A stretch of 64,000 bases of DNA from positions 1,426,001 through 1,490,000 of the forward strand of contig NZ_VTFG01000001.1 in assembly GCF_008692035.1 (NCBI RefSeq), written 5' to 3'. Position 1 is the stretch's first letter, and each line of letters begins with the position of its first letter. This DNA comes from Pseudomonas marginalis. GTDB lineage: Bacteria; Pseudomonadota; Gammaproteobacteria; Pseudomonadales; Pseudomonadaceae. The notes beneath the pieces are model-generated. The model was given only the letters and a program-made list of their open reading frames with translations, did no database searches and was not told the origin of the DNA. Shown here piece after piece: positions 19,369-28,538 of the stretch. The position numbers and the translations under genes are program-made.

Positions 19369-20312
19369 GCGCGGATCGCCAGACGTTCGCCCAACAGCCC
19401 CGAAGGACGGAACACCAGCACCGCGATCAGCACGATAAAGGCAAACACATCCTGATAATTGCTGCCGAACACCCCGTTGGTGGCGGCGCCCAGGTAGCCG
19501 GTGCCCAGGGCTTCGATCAGCCCCAGCAACAGGCCGCCGAGCATGGCGCCCTTGAGGTTGCCGATACCGCCCAGCACCGCGGCGGTGAAGGCTTTGATCC
19601 CCGGCAGGAAGCCCATGTAGAAATGCGCGCTGCCGTAGTTGCTGGCCATCATTACCCCGGCCAATGCCGCCAGGGCGCCGCCGATGGCGAAGGTGAGCAC
19701 AATGACCCGATTCGGGTTGATGCCCATCAGGCTCGCGACCTGGGGGTTTTCCGCCACGGCACGCATGGCCCGGCCAAAGCGCGTGCGCTCGACCAGCACC
19801 AGCAGCGCGACCATCACTGACAGCGCAATGGCGATGGTGGTGAGGGCCGTGGCGTTGGTGACAGCCGGGTGCGCGGAGACCCCGGGCAGTACTTCGATGG
19901 GTTCCAGCGGCAGCAGTTGCGGGAACATTTGCGGGTTACGGGTCCAGACCAGCATCGCGATGGTTTGCAAAAGCAGCGACACCCCGATGCCGCTGATCAA
20001 CGGCGCCAGGCGCGGCGCGTGACGCAACCGGCGATAAGCGACGCGCTCGATCACCACCGCCAGCGCCGCACAAAATGCCATGGCGACCAGGGTGGCCGTC
20101 AGCAACACCAGCAGCGGTGGCAACGCCGGCCAAGTCGCCTGCAACAGGCGAATCATCGACAAGCCCACGAGCGCACCGATCATCAGCACATCGCCGTGGG
20201 CGAAGTTGATGATGCGCAGGATGCCGTAGACCATGGTGTACCCCAGGGCCACCAGCGCGTAGAGACTGCCCGTCATCAAGCCGTTGAGCAGTTGTTGGAT
20301 AAACCCATCCAT
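19365..20312 (-). CDS. livH: Liv-type ABC transporter permease (LivH)
   Basis: Inner-membrane permease (315 aa) of the LivH family, first gene of the minus-strand transporter-hydrolase operon. GLMTGSLYALVALGYTMVYG then ILRIINFAHGDVLMIGA near the N-terminus is diagnostic, and GRAMRAVAENPQVASLMGIN is the EAA-like coupling loop. ATG 20312 was chosen; upstream in-frame codons extend into the divergent promoter region without a good ribosome site. It faces the LysR regulator across 172 nt. Confidence 0.93.
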
Positions 20313-20415
20313 GAAGACCGTCGACCTCAGTGCGTACAAGGGCGGCACACTAAGCATCTATTCTGTTTTTATCAAATATCAGAAAGTTATAGGGTTATGC
20401 CAAAGCAATGACAGG

Positions 20416-20439
20416 GTATTTGTGCCGCAAATACGGCAC
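20416..20439. promoter_or_regulatory. Overlapping palindromes in the livH-lysR divergent region, candidate LysR operator
   Basis: GTATTTG-N5-CAAATAC (20416-20434) is a perfect inverted repeat and contains a T-N11-A core. A second perfect repeat, GTGCCG-N6-CGGCAC (20422-20439), overlaps it. The site lies 46 nt upstream of the LysR start codon and 104 nt upstream of livH, where a LysR-type protein would bind to control both. Confidence 0.55.
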
Positions 20440-20484
20440 TTATGGCTCTTTATTTGGGCTAAAACTTGGTGTTTAATTCAATAC

Positions 20485-21381
20485 ATGAATAAATCAGAAC
20501 AGTTAGCCAATGACCCTCCCCTGCGTGCCGTGCGGACGTTCGAAGCGTTTGCGCGCCATGGCGGGGTGAATGCTGCCGCACGCGAGCTGGACGTGTCCGC
20601 CTCTGCCATCAGCCATCAACTGCACCTGCTGGAAGACTTCCTGCAGCAGCCGCTGACCCTGCGCCAGGGCCGCAACCTGGTGCTGACCGATGAAGGGCGC
20701 GAGTATTACCGTGCCATCCGCTCGGCCTTTGCCGTGCTGCGCAGCGCCACCGAACATGTGCGCGAGAAAAGCGCCACCCGCCAGGTGACCATCAGCCTGA
20801 TCCCGCTGTTTGGCATCAACCTGTTTATCCCGCGCCTGGAGAACTTCCTCAAAGACCACCCGGCGCTGGACATCAACGTGACCTACGCCAACCACCGCAG
20901 CTACCCCAGCGATGCCGCCGACCTGTCGATTCGCTTCGGCACCGGGCACTGGCCGGGCTATCACAGCGAACCCCTGATCTCCGGCGCGGTGACCCCCTAT
21001 TGCAGCCGCAGCTTTCTCGCCCAACACGGCCCCATCGACACGCCCCAGGCCTTGAGCGAGCTGCCGTTGCTGCACGATGAAGAACGCGGCACCTGGGGCC
21101 AATGGTTCGAGGCAGCCGAGGTCGACACCACGGCGCTGAATGGCTTGCTGCTCGAAGACGGCCAACTGGCACTCACCGCCACCCTCACCGGCCTGGGCTG
21201 CGCGTTGCTGCGCGCGCCGCTGGTAGCGCCCCATGTGGCCAATGGCGAGCTGGTGAAGCTGTTTGATCTGGAGGTCAATGATGGCCGCCAGTACTACCTG
21301 TGCCGGCGAGCCAACAGTGAGTTGTCGAGCGAGGGGAATGACTTGTATGACTGGATCAAGCGCAGCTTGAATGCGGTATAG
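20485..21381 (+). CDS. LysR-family transcriptional regulator, GcvA-like
   Basis: LysR-type regulator (298 aa). The helix-turn-helix at residues 14-60 reads RTFEAFARHGGVNAAARELD then VSASAISHQLHLLEDFLQQP. The effector domain (about 95-295) has GcvA-like features such as VTISLIPLFGINLFIPRLENF and DLSIRFGTGHWPG. ATG 20485 was chosen because reading further upstream would run through the divergent promoter. It is divergent from the Liv-ATC-hydrolase operon and is its likely activator, with the imported compound or a product as coinducer. Confidence 0.9.
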   Translation: MNKSEQLANDPPLRAVRTFEAFARHGGVNAAARELDVSASAISHQLHLLEDFLQQPLTLRQGRNLVLTDEGREYYRAIRSAFAVLRSATEHVREKSATRQVTISLIPLFGINLFIPRLENFLKDHPALDINVTYANHRSYPSDAADLSIRFGTGHWPGYHSEPLISGAVTPYCSRSFLAQHGPIDTPQALSELPLLHDEERGTWGQWFEAAEVDTTALNGLLLEDGQLALTATLTGLGCALLRAPLVAPHVANGELVKLFDLEVNDGRQYYLCRRANSELSSEGNDLYDWIKRSLNAV

Positions 21382-21386
21382 GCATT

Positions 21387-21416
21387 GTGGAGATCCAAAT
21401 GTGGGAGGGGCGGTTT
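21387..21416. repeat. Truncated REP fragment
   Basis: GTGGAGATCCAAATGTGGGA followed by GGGGCGG matches the left flank and first arm of the REPIN at 34.8 kb but stops after one arm. It lies between the convergent lysR gene and the binding-protein gene that ends at 21422. Confidence 0.55.
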
Positions 21417-21421
21417 ACAGG

Positions 21422-22435
21422 TCAGCTGCCGTTACCGCCATGGGCCTCTTCGAAGAAGTAGTCCTTCCAGCTCGCCGCCTTGTTTTTCAGTACGCCCAGT
21501 TCCTGCAATTTCTCGGCGTAGATATAGGTACGCTGCGGCACGATAGTGAAATCGATTTCCGGGTCCTGGACGATTTTTTCCACCAGGTCCAACGGCAGCT
21601 TGGACTGTTCTACGCGGATGTACGCCTTGGCCGCTGCCGGTTTGTCGGCCTTGATGATCTGCTCGGCTTCGGCCAGCGCGGCGTAGAACGCCTGGTAGGT
21701 CTTGGGGTTTTCGTCGTGGAATTTCTGCGTGGTGTAGAGCACGTTGAACGTCGCCGGACCGCCGAGGATGTCGTAGGAACTGAGCACCTTGTGCACGTTG
21801 GGGCTCAGCAGCTCCTGGTACTGGAACGGCGGACTGGAGAAGTGCGCGTTGATCTCCGAACCACCGGCAATCAACGCGGCGGTGGCGTCGGGGTGGGCCA
21901 GGCTGATGGAGATGTCATCGAATTTCTTGTAGTGGGCATCGCCGAACTGCCTGGCGGTTTCGATCTGCAAGGTCCGCGACTGGAAACCCACCCCGGCGGC
22001 AGGCACGGCGATGCGGTCCTTCTCGCTGAAGTCCTTGAGGGTCTTGACCTTGGGGTTGTTGGTCAGCAGGTAGTTGGGCATCGAGCCCAAGGAGGCGATG
22101 GCCTTGACGTTCTGCTTGCCCCTGGTACGGTCCCACAGGGTGAGCATCGGCGGCACACCGGCGGACACCACATCCAGGGCGCCGGCCAGCAGCGATTCGT
22201 TCATGGCGGTGGCGCCGGAAATGCTGTTCCATTCCACCTGGATGTCCAGGCCCTGGGCCTTGCCGTGTTTTTCGATCAGGTGCTGGTCGCGCACCACATC
22301 GAGGATCAGGTAGCCGATGCCGAATTGCTGGGCGATGCTGATCTCGCCTTCGGCCTGGGCACCGGGGCTGAGCAAGACGCTGGCGGCGGCGAGGGACGCG
22401 GCCAGGAGGGTCAGGGAGGAACGCTTGAACGTCAT
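21422..22435 (-). CDS. Orphan NitT/TauT-type ABC transporter substrate-binding protein
   Basis: Periplasmic binding protein (337 aa) of the SsuA/TauA/NMT1 class. Residues 1-28 form a signal peptide ending AQAEGE. ISIAQQFGIGYLILDVVRDQ opens the mature protein, followed by VEWNSISGATAMNESLLAGALDV, a typical lobe-1 pattern. Members bind sulphonates, taurine, nitrate, thiamine precursors or aromatic acids. No permease or ATPase gene is adjacent, so it must share a transporter encoded elsewhere or be a stand-alone receptor. Ligand not assignable. Confidence 0.87.
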   Translation of the reverse strand: MTFKRSSLTLLAASLAAASVLLSPGAQAEGEISIAQQFGIGYLILDVVRDQHLIEKHGKAQGLDIQVEWNSISGATAMNESLLAGALDVVSAGVPPMLTLWDRTRGKQNVKAIASLGSMPNYLLTNNPKVKTLKDFSEKDRIAVPAAGVGFQSRTLQIETARQFGDAHYKKFDDISISLAHPDATAALIAGGSEINAHFSSPPFQYQELLSPNVHKVLSSYDILGGPATFNVLYTTQKFHDENPKTYQAFYAALAEAEQIIKADKPAAAKAYIRVEQSKLPLDLVEKIVQDPEIDFTIVPQRTYIYAEKLQELGVLKNKAASWKDYFFEEAHGGNGS

Positions 22436-22600
22436 GGGGAATCTGCCGCGTTTTCGAGAAGGTGATGGAGCGTAGCCGCGGTTTTTTAGACAGCAAAAGA
22501 ATATCTGGGTCTATTGTTATGCAAATACCCCTAAAACGGCGCGCGGCTGGTATCGTGCCGCGCTTTGAAAAAACTGCCGCACACTGCGAGGAACTGCACG

Positions 22601-23032
22601 TTGAACACTGACGAAAAAATGACCGGGGACCTGTTCGAGGTGGATAAGCGCCTGTCACTCAAACCCGTGGTGGACTTCAACAGCTACCTGCGCAGCGCTT
22701 TCGGCGACGGTCCGTGCACCTGCATTCGTTGCACCGCCAGCGGCGGTGACGAAACCGGTTACGCGTTCCAGCACACCTTCAGCTTCGACAGCAAACCGAC
22801 CCAGCGCCGCTTTGCCTCCACGGCGGGCAGTGATGTGTTGATGGCGCTGAAAAAGGCCTGGTTGTCCTTCACCAAGGCTGAGCTGCCTTCGAGTGGCCCG
22901 CTGGCGCTTGAGACGTTGAAGGAATTTGTCGAACCGCAGTTGCACAAGCGCCTGGCGCCGCTGTTCCTCGCCAGTGGGCTGGTCAAGGAGGTGGACGGCG
23001 AGTTGCACCTGCAGCCACAAGCTGCGGCCTGA
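22601..23032 (+). CDS. Conserved small protein of unknown function
   Basis: A cytoplasmic protein of 143 aa if started at TTG 22601, which has GAGGA at the proper distance; ATG 22619 would give 137 aa. I do not recognise the family. It has a CTCIRC cysteine cluster near residue 45, followed by TASGGDETGYAFQHTFSF, and a helical second half (LETLKEFVEPQLHKRLAPLF). There is no signal peptide or membrane segment. It is divergent from the orphan binding protein and convergent with the methyltransferase gene. Codon use is typical of the host, so it is likely a core gene. Confidence 0.65.
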   Translation: MNTDEKMTGDLFEVDKRLSLKPVVDFNSYLRSAFGDGPCTCIRCTASGGDETGYAFQHTFSFDSKPTQRRFASTAGSDVLMALKKAWLSFTKAELPSSGPLALETLKEFVEPQLHKRLAPLFLASGLVKEVDGELHLQPQAAA

Positions 23033-23041
23033 ACCTAATCG

Positions 23042-23986
23042 TCAGCGCAAACGGGTGACGGTGAGCGCCACCACGGCGATCCGCTCCACACGCTCATAGC
23101 CGGGCTTTTCCAGCTCTTCGCCGAACACATCGGGGTCAAGTTCGCGGTAGGTCCACCCAAAGGCATCGCTGTCCAGCAACGGCGTGACGGCGGCCAGGAA
23201 CGGATCCTCCCCGGCGACAATCGCCACGCCGGTGTAGAGCACCAGGCTGCCGCCCAGGGCCAGGCGCCCAACGGCCTCGCCGGCGATGCGCACCGACAGT
23301 TGCTCGCCCAGTGCCCCGCCGCCATGCCGGTAGGCCCGCTGGCGGTCGTCATTCATATAGGGCGGGTTGGCGACGATCAGGTCGAACGTGCCTTCGACGC
23401 CGCCCAGCACATCGCTGTGGTACGCCGTGACGTTCGCCAACCCGGCCAGCTCGGCATTCACCGCTGTCAGGCGCAAGGCGCGCGGGTTGATGTCCACCGC
23501 CAGCACCTCGGCGTCAGGCCCCGCCCGGGCGACCACCAACGCGCCTACACCGGCGCCGCAGCCAATGTCCACGGCGCGCTTGATCGGCTCGAAGCGCTGT
23601 TGCATATGGGCTTCGATCAGTTGGGCAAACCGATAGCTGTCAGGCCCGAAAAACACCGCGTCCGCTTGCGTGGTGGGGTACGCCGAGTGGGCAAACAGCA
23701 GGTCGTCCAGGCTCGACCAACGCACCGCACTGCGCCACAGCGCCTCGTGTTTTTCGACCACATCGGCCTGCTGCAGCTCCTCACGAAACGCCTCGGGCAA
23801 CAGCTCGCGGTCAAACGGCAGCGACCAGCCGAAGACGTCCCGCAGGTCCTTCGCCAGCGGCCTCCCCTGGCGCTGGAAAAACCGCTCATGGGTCAAGGGC
23901 GTTGGCGTGATGAACCGGTAGCCATTTTCCTTCAACCCCCGGCCCAGGTTCAGCAGGGCGCGGTCGGCGAGTTGTTGTGCAGACAT
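23042..23986 (-). CDS. SAM-dependent methyltransferase with NPPY motif
   Basis: Class I methyltransferase (314 aa). The SAM-binding motif is AVDIGCGAGVGALVVAR near residue 140, followed by VLAVDINPRALRLTAVNA, and the catalytic NPPY lies in DLIVANPPYMNDDRQ near 207. NPPY enzymes of this RsmC/RlmG/PrmB-like group methylate an amino group in rRNA or on glutamine. The N-terminal 120 residues are a separate substrate domain. ATG 23986 has TAAGGAA upstream; the longer frame to 24082 lacks support. It follows the diiron protein by 11 nt on the same strand, suggesting co-transcription. The target molecule is unknown. Confidence 0.8.
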   Translation of the reverse strand: MSAQQLADRALLNLGRGLKENGYRFITPTPLTHERFFQRQGRPLAKDLRDVFGWSLPFDRELLPEAFREELQQADVVEKHEALWRSAVRWSSLDDLLFAHSAYPTTQADAVFFGPDSYRFAQLIEAHMQQRFEPIKRAVDIGCGAGVGALVVARAGPDAEVLAVDINPRALRLTAVNAELAGLANVTAYHSDVLGGVEGTFDLIVANPPYMNDDRQRAYRHGGGALGEQLSVRIAGEAVGRLALGGSLVLYTGVAIVAGEDPFLAAVTPLLDSDAFGWTYRELDPDVFGEELEKPGYERVERIAVVALTVTRLR

Positions 23987-23997
23987 GGGTGATTTCC

Positions 23998-25371
23998 TTA
24001 GCGCAGGCGCGAACGCAGTTGGATAAAGCGGCGAGTGGCATACAACCCGGCGGGCGTGCAGTGACGCTGCGCCGACAGCCACGGGATCAGCGCATTGAGC
24101 TGCTGTTCATCGGGCAGGTTCCACAGCGAATCCACCAGCGCCTGGGTGTCCGGGTCGGACGGGCGATGCTGCTCGCGGGAGAAGCGGCTGCCGCACCCGG
24201 GCCGCACGGGCGCCACACGTTGAGCGCTGATCCAGTCACCCGCGATCCAGTCGCGCAGCAGCTGTTTCTCATAGCCGCTGAACACGCCGAACATCGCCGC
24301 GCCCGCGCCTTCGATTAATTGCCAGAAGCGACTCTCGGCCGGATCCTGGTTGCGCTTGATCCAGCCCTTGTCTTCCAGGGCCTGCAGAAAGATGCCGATC
24401 TGCCCCGGCCGCGCCAGCCATTGGTTGACGGTCTTGCCTTCGAAGCGGCAGTAATCCGAATGCATGTGCTGGCCGAACGTGCGCTTGCGTTCAAGCATGG
24501 CGACCACTTCGTCATTCAGGTTGAAGTCGTGGATAACCGCGCTGGTCCCCGGGCCGAGGTCATTCAGGCGATACCCCTCGGCCACCCGGCGATAGAACTC
24601 CTCCCTGCCCTCCCCCAGCGGCAGCAGGTTCAACACCGACTGCGCGGCCTTGCAGGCGTGGCCGCTGCTGGCATTGTCGATGGTGACGTGGAGGGTGAAG
24701 TAATACGGGTCGATGCCCAGTTCGCTCAACTCATACGCGGTGATCAGCAGGTGCAACGGCAACTGCTCATAACCGAGGTTGAAACCGATGATCTCCGGCA
24801 GAAAGTCGTCGGCGCACAGGCCCAGCGACAGTTGCAGGGCGCCTTGCAGGTAATGGTTGTCCTCAAGGCCGGCGTCGCTGTCGGCATCATGCTCGCTGAG
24901 TAACTTGCGATAGATCACCACATGATTTTGCGCCGCTTCGCCGTCACCCAGCTCTTCCAGGTAGGTGGTGAGCAGGCCGTCGAAACGCGGGTCGTGCCAA
25001 TAGCGCAGCAGGCCATTGAGCCAGGCCCCGTCGACCTGTTTGGTCGGCGCCACGCGCTGCAGGAAATACAGCGCATGGGCCTTGTTCTGGAAATAACGAC
25101 GTGGCCGGCCTTGCTGGCGTTGTTCCAGGTAATCGGCATAGGCCTGGGCCACGTCGGCACAGCGCTGTTCGATCCAGGCCGGCAGTTGTTCAGGCATCTG
25201 CGGCAACTCACTGGGCGCGTCGCGCACCTGCGCCAAGTGCGTGTGTAGAAACGCCCGCGCAACCTCTTCAGCGCCAGGGGCTTCGCCATACAGGTGTTGG
25301 TACAACCACTGGTACTGACCCGGTTGGGTGATGGAGGCCGGCTGGCCCGACAGCGCTGTGAGAAGCGTCAT
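23998..25371 (-). CDS. Iron-containing redox enzyme family protein (heme-oxygenase-like diiron fold)
   Basis: A 457-aa protein resembling the Haem_oxygenas_2/HDO superfamily. Candidate metal ligands are the Glu and His of TYLEELGDGEAAQNHVVIY and the His/Asp/His set of FTLHVTIDNASSGHACKA, placed as in helical-bundle diiron oxidases. Such enzymes cleave or oxidise fatty acids, amino acids or alkyl chains, and some build natural products. ATG 25371 was chosen; the 39 residues further upstream are arginine- and cysteine-rich and unlikely. The neighbouring methyltransferase 11 nt downstream hints at a two-enzyme modification pathway. Product unknown. Confidence 0.78.
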   Translation of the reverse strand: MTLLTALSGQPASITQPGQYQWLYQHLYGEAPGAEEVARAFLHTHLAQVRDAPSELPQMPEQLPAWIEQRCADVAQAYADYLEQRQQGRPRRYFQNKAHALYFLQRVAPTKQVDGAWLNGLLRYWHDPRFDGLLTTYLEELGDGEAAQNHVVIYRKLLSEHDADSDAGLEDNHYLQGALQLSLGLCADDFLPEIIGFNLGYEQLPLHLLITAYELSELGIDPYYFTLHVTIDNASSGHACKAAQSVLNLLPLGEGREEFYRRVAEGYRLNDLGPGTSAVIHDFNLNDEVVAMLERKRTFGQHMHSDYCRFEGKTVNQWLARPGQIGIFLQALEDKGWIKRNQDPAESRFWQLIEGAGAAMFGVFSGYEKQLLRDWIAGDWISAQRVAPVRPGCGSRFSREQHRPSDPDTQALVDSLWNLPDEQQLNALIPWLSAQRHCTPAGLYATRRFIQLRSRLR

Positions 25372-25571
25372 GATGGCAGTTTCCGCAAAGTCCGATCCAA
25401 CCAGGCCTCCCCACAAGGAGGCCCCGCAAGCGCGCTCAACAGCACACGCGTCTAAAATGCAGAACCTGCGGGCATGGGGAAAATTCAATCGGGGTTGTGC
25501 GGCTGCGGATCAGTGGTCGTCAGTAGCCCACGCCGCGGATTCTGGCGCAGCGCAAAAGCCGGCGCGCGACG

Positions 25572-26654
25572 TCACTTATACAAGATCGCCTGATGGATAT
25601 CCTCCAGCGCCATGATGCGCTGGGCGGCATTCAGCTTGATGGCCTCCTTGGGCATGCCGAACACCACGCAACTGGCCTCGTCCTGGGCCACCGTGGCGGC
25701 TCCGGCCTCGAGCATCTCCTTGAGCCCGCGCGCGCCGTCGTCGCCCATGCCGGTCATGATGATGCCGGTGGCGTTCCTGCCGGCGAACTTGGCCACCGAG
25801 CGAAACAGCACATCCACGGATGGCCGGTGCCGGTTGACCAAGGGCCCATCAATGACCTGGGCGTGATAATAGGCGCCGCTGCGGGTCACCATCAGGTGCT
25901 TGCCACCCGGCGCGATCAGGGCCAGGCCCGGCAGGATGCGGTCGTTGTTGCGGGCTTCGCGCACCTCGATCTCGCATACGCTGTTGAGGCGCTCGGCAAA
26001 CGAGGCGGTGAATTTTTCCGGCATGTGCTGCACGATCACCATGCCTGGGCACACCCTCGGCAGTGCCGTCAGAACCGCCTCCAACGCTTGGGTACCGCCG
26101 GTGGACGTGCCGATGGCGACGATACGCTCGGTGGTCTGTGCCATGGCATGGCCATTGGCGGCAGGCAGGATCGCATCCGCGGTGAGCTTGCTGGCCGGGG
26201 CCAGTGCCGGCGCCGGGCTGGCGCTGCGCTTGCCCAGGTTCCTGACGTTGGAGTTCGCTGCGGCGCGGATCGCGGCCACCAGCTCGGCCGCCGACTCGAT
26301 CAGGAAACTCTTCAACCCGGTAGTGGGCTTGGTGATGATTTCCACCGCGCCCGCCGACAGCGCCTGCAGGGAGGTTTCCGCGCCTTTCTGGGTCAGCGAG
26401 GAACAGATCACCACCGGCGTCGGCCGTTCGCTCATGATTTTCTTGAGAAAGGTGATGCCGTCCATGCGCGGCATTTCCACGTCCAGCACGATCACATCCG
26501 GCCATTCCCGGGCGAGTTTATCCATGGCGAAAATCGGGTCGGAGGCGGCGCCCATGACGTGTATATCCGGCGTATCGCTGAGAATCGCCAGCAGTACCTG
26601 GCGCACCACGGCCGAATCATCGACGAGCAGCACACTGATTTTTTTGGTAGGCAT
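25572..26654 (-). CDS. cheB: Chemotaxis response regulator methylesterase/deamidase
   Basis: CheB (360 aa), which removes methyl groups from chemoreceptors after phosphorylation by CheA. The receiver domain (residues 1-125) has Asp12/Asp13 and phospho-acceptor Asp58 ([12 protein letters not shown]). The C-terminal esterase has Ser in GTSTGGTQA, His in VQHMPEKF and Asp in GMGDDGARG. The linker of about 60 residues is alanine- and proline-rich. It is the last gene of the minus-strand operon and overlaps the 3' end of cheD by 38 nt. Confidence 0.96.
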   Translation of the reverse strand: MPTKKISVLLVDDSAVVRQVLLAILSDTPDIHVMGAASDPIFAMDKLAREWPDVIVLDVEMPRMDGITFLKKIMSERPTPVVICSSLTQKGAETSLQALSAGAVEIITKPTTGLKSFLIESAAELVAAIRAAANSNVRNLGKRSASPAPALAPASKLTADAILPAANGHAMAQTTERIVAIGTSTGGTQALEAVLTALPRVCPGMVIVQHMPEKFTASFAERLNSVCEIEVREARNNDRILPGLALIAPGGKHLMVTRSGAYYHAQVIDGPLVNRHRPSVDVLFRSVAKFAGRNATGIIMTGMGDDGARGLKEMLEAGAATVAQDEASCVVFGMPKEAIKLNAAQRIMALEDIHQAILYK

Positions 26655-27147
26655 CTTGTTGAATTGTTCCCATTGGTTGGTGCCGGACCCAGACGTTGCC
26701 GTTCCACAGGTCGAACATGATCGTGCGGTAACCGGTACTGCCCATGTCCTGAGCCGTCAGGTGCAGGTGATAGCGCTCGGCCAGGGCCAGCGCCGCGCGA
26801 ATATTCAGGCTGGCCACGTCCTGCGTCGGCAGGCGGCGCAGCTGGGGAAACATCTTGCCGCCGCCGAACAACTTGACCTGGTAATCCTGTGCATGGGTGC
26901 CATTGATCTCGGCGTGGCGCAGCAGCAGTTCCAGGGCTTCGTCGGCATATCGGCCGTCCAGGGGCTGATGGTCGCGCACGCGCCCCGGCAGCATGAAGTG
27001 ACACATGCCGCCGATCAGCCGTTGCGGGTGCCAAAAGGTGATCGCCACGCAGGAGCCGAGCAAGGTGCGCAGGCGCGTCGGCCGCGTCGCAAAGCTGACC
27101 TGGCCAGGCGCCAATACCACTTCGGCCGTACCGACGGGCTTTTTCAT
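26617..27147 (-). CDS. cheD: Chemoreceptor glutamine deamidase
   Basis: CheD (176 aa), which deamidates receptor glutamines and in many species is sequestered by a CheY- or CheC-type partner. Catalytic Cys is in [12 protein letters not shown] and His in [20 protein letters not shown] and [17 protein letters not shown] are conserved. The last 38 nt overlap cheB and the start overlaps the cheR stop by 4 nt, a tight translational chain. cheD next to cheB and cheR is typical of the P. aeruginosa Che2-type cluster. Confidence 0.94.
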   Translation of the reverse strand: MKKPVGTAEVVLAPGQVSFATRPTRLRTLLGSCVAITFWHPQRLIGGMCHFMLPGRVRDHQPLDGRYADEALELLLRHAEINGTHAQDYQVKLFGGGKMFPQLRRLPTQDVASLNIRAALALAERYHLHLTAQDMGSTGYRTIMFDLWNGNVWVRHQPMGTIQQDAYQKNQCAARR

Positions 27148-27953
27148 GGCTTGCGGTAAATCGACGGAGCCACCAGCTTCAAGGTGTCATTGACACCGTG
27201 GAGGCTTTCCGAGTGACTGATGATCAGGTAACCGCCCGGCTTGAGCAGCGGCAACAGGCGCGCGACCACCTGGCTCTTGGTCTGCTGGTCGAAATAAATC
27301 ATCACGTTGCGCAGGAAGATCACCTCGAACTCACCCAGGGCCGGCAGCGCTTCGTTAAGGTTGACCTGGACAAAATTGACGCGGCTACGCAAGGCCTTGT
27401 CGATCAGCAAGGTGCCCTCCTGGCGACCAATGCCCTTGAGGCAGTACTTGGCCAGCAGCGGTTGGGGCAATGTCTCGGTGCGTTCCAGGGAGTAATGGCC
27501 GGTGCGCGCCTTGGCCAGCACTTGGGAGCTGATGTCCGAGCCGACCACTTCCCAGGGCGTGCTGCCGAGGCTTTCGGCCAGGGTCATTGCCAGGCTGTAG
27601 GGTTCTTCCCCGGAGGAGCTGGCCGCGCTCCACACGCGAAACACCTTGCCCGGCGCGGCCCGGGGCAGCACGTGCTGACGCAGGAAGTCGAAGTGCTTGG
27701 GCTCGCGAAAAAAATAGGTTTCGTTGGTGGTCAGCAAATCCAGCGCAACCTGCAGTTCGCCCTTGCGCTGGTCATTCATGATCAGCTTGAAATACTCACC
27801 ATAGCTGTGCAGCTCATAGTGCTTGAGGCGCTTGAACAGGCGCCCGGCCACCAGGGCTTTCTTGGTCGGCGACAGGTTGATGCCCGCCGCGCGGTACAGC
27901 CAGGTCTGGAACTGACCGAATTCATGGTCATCGATGGACACGGTGTCTGCCAT
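27144..27953 (-). CDS. cheR: Chemoreceptor methyltransferase
   Basis: CheR (269 aa), which methylates receptor glutamates with SAM. The N-terminal helical CheR_N domain covers about residues 10-75, with the catalytic domain beyond it. VWSAASSSGEEPYSLAMTLA is the SAM-binding signature. NETYFFREPKHFD and VIFLRNVMIYFDQQTK are conserved. No C-terminal TPR is present. Receptors in the same operon end in pentapeptide-like tails that could dock CheR. Its stop overlaps the cheD start (ATGA). Confidence 0.95.
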   Translation of the reverse strand: MADTVSIDDHEFGQFQTWLYRAAGINLSPTKKALVAGRLFKRLKHYELHSYGEYFKLIMNDQRKGELQVALDLLTTNETYFFREPKHFDFLRQHVLPRAAPGKVFRVWSAASSSGEEPYSLAMTLAESLGSTPWEVVGSDISSQVLAKARTGHYSLERTETLPQPLLAKYCLKGIGRQEGTLLIDKALRSRVNFVQVNLNEALPALGEFEVIFLRNVMIYFDQQTKSQVVARLLPLLKPGGYLIISHSESLHGVNDTLKLVAPSIYRKP

Positions 27954-27962
27954 GGTCGGGTC

Positions 27963-28502
27963 TCAACGCGGGTCGAGGTCGAGGGCCGGCGCCTGGCCGG
28001 CCTCGGCGAGGCTGGACATCTCATCGATGGACAGCACCTTGTCCACCTCCAGCACGATCACGAACTTGCCGTCGACCTTGGCCATGCCGCTGATGAAATC
28101 GGCGCGAATTCGTGCGCCGAAGTTGGGTGGCGGCTCGATCTGCGTCGCCGGGATCTCCCGCACCGCAGACACCGTATCGACCAGCAGCCCGATGTCCTGG
28201 GCCTGGCCATCTTCGGTACTCGCCTCGATGATAATCACGCAGGAGCGCCGGGTGATCGCCGAGTTGGCCCGGCCAAAGCGCGCCGACAGGTCGACCACCG
28301 GCACCACCGCGCCGCGCAGGTTGATCACCCCGCGTACGAACGCGGGCATCATCGGCACCACGGTCAGGCTGCCGTATTCGATAATTTCCTTGATCCCCAG
28401 AATGCCGATGGCGAACATTTCGCCGCCGAGCATGAAGGTCAGATACTGCGCATCCTCGTCGACCGCTGCTGCGGTCTGCCGAGTCGTCATTGCTGCACCC
28501 AT
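27963..28502 (-). CDS. cheW: Chemotaxis coupling protein
   Basis: CheW (179 aa) linking receptors to CheA. QYLTFMLGGEMFAIGILGIKEI and VRGVINLRGAVVPVVDLSARFG are the family hallmarks. A Glu-rich start and a short C-terminal extension after VLSIDEMSSLAEA are present. AGGGAG precedes the ATG. It lies 9 nt upstream of cheR and 36 nt downstream of a receptor gene, so it is co-transcribed. Confidence 0.95.
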   Translation of the reverse strand: MGAAMTTRQTAAAVDEDAQYLTFMLGGEMFAIGILGIKEIIEYGSLTVVPMMPAFVRGVINLRGAVVPVVDLSARFGRANSAITRRSCVIIIEASTEDGQAQDIGLLVDTVSAVREIPATQIEPPPNFGARIRADFISGMAKVDGKFVIVLEVDKVLSIDEMSSLAEAGQAPALDLDPR

Positions 28503-28538
28503 GTCACTCTCCCTAGTAGGCCCGTATTGATCGTGGGA

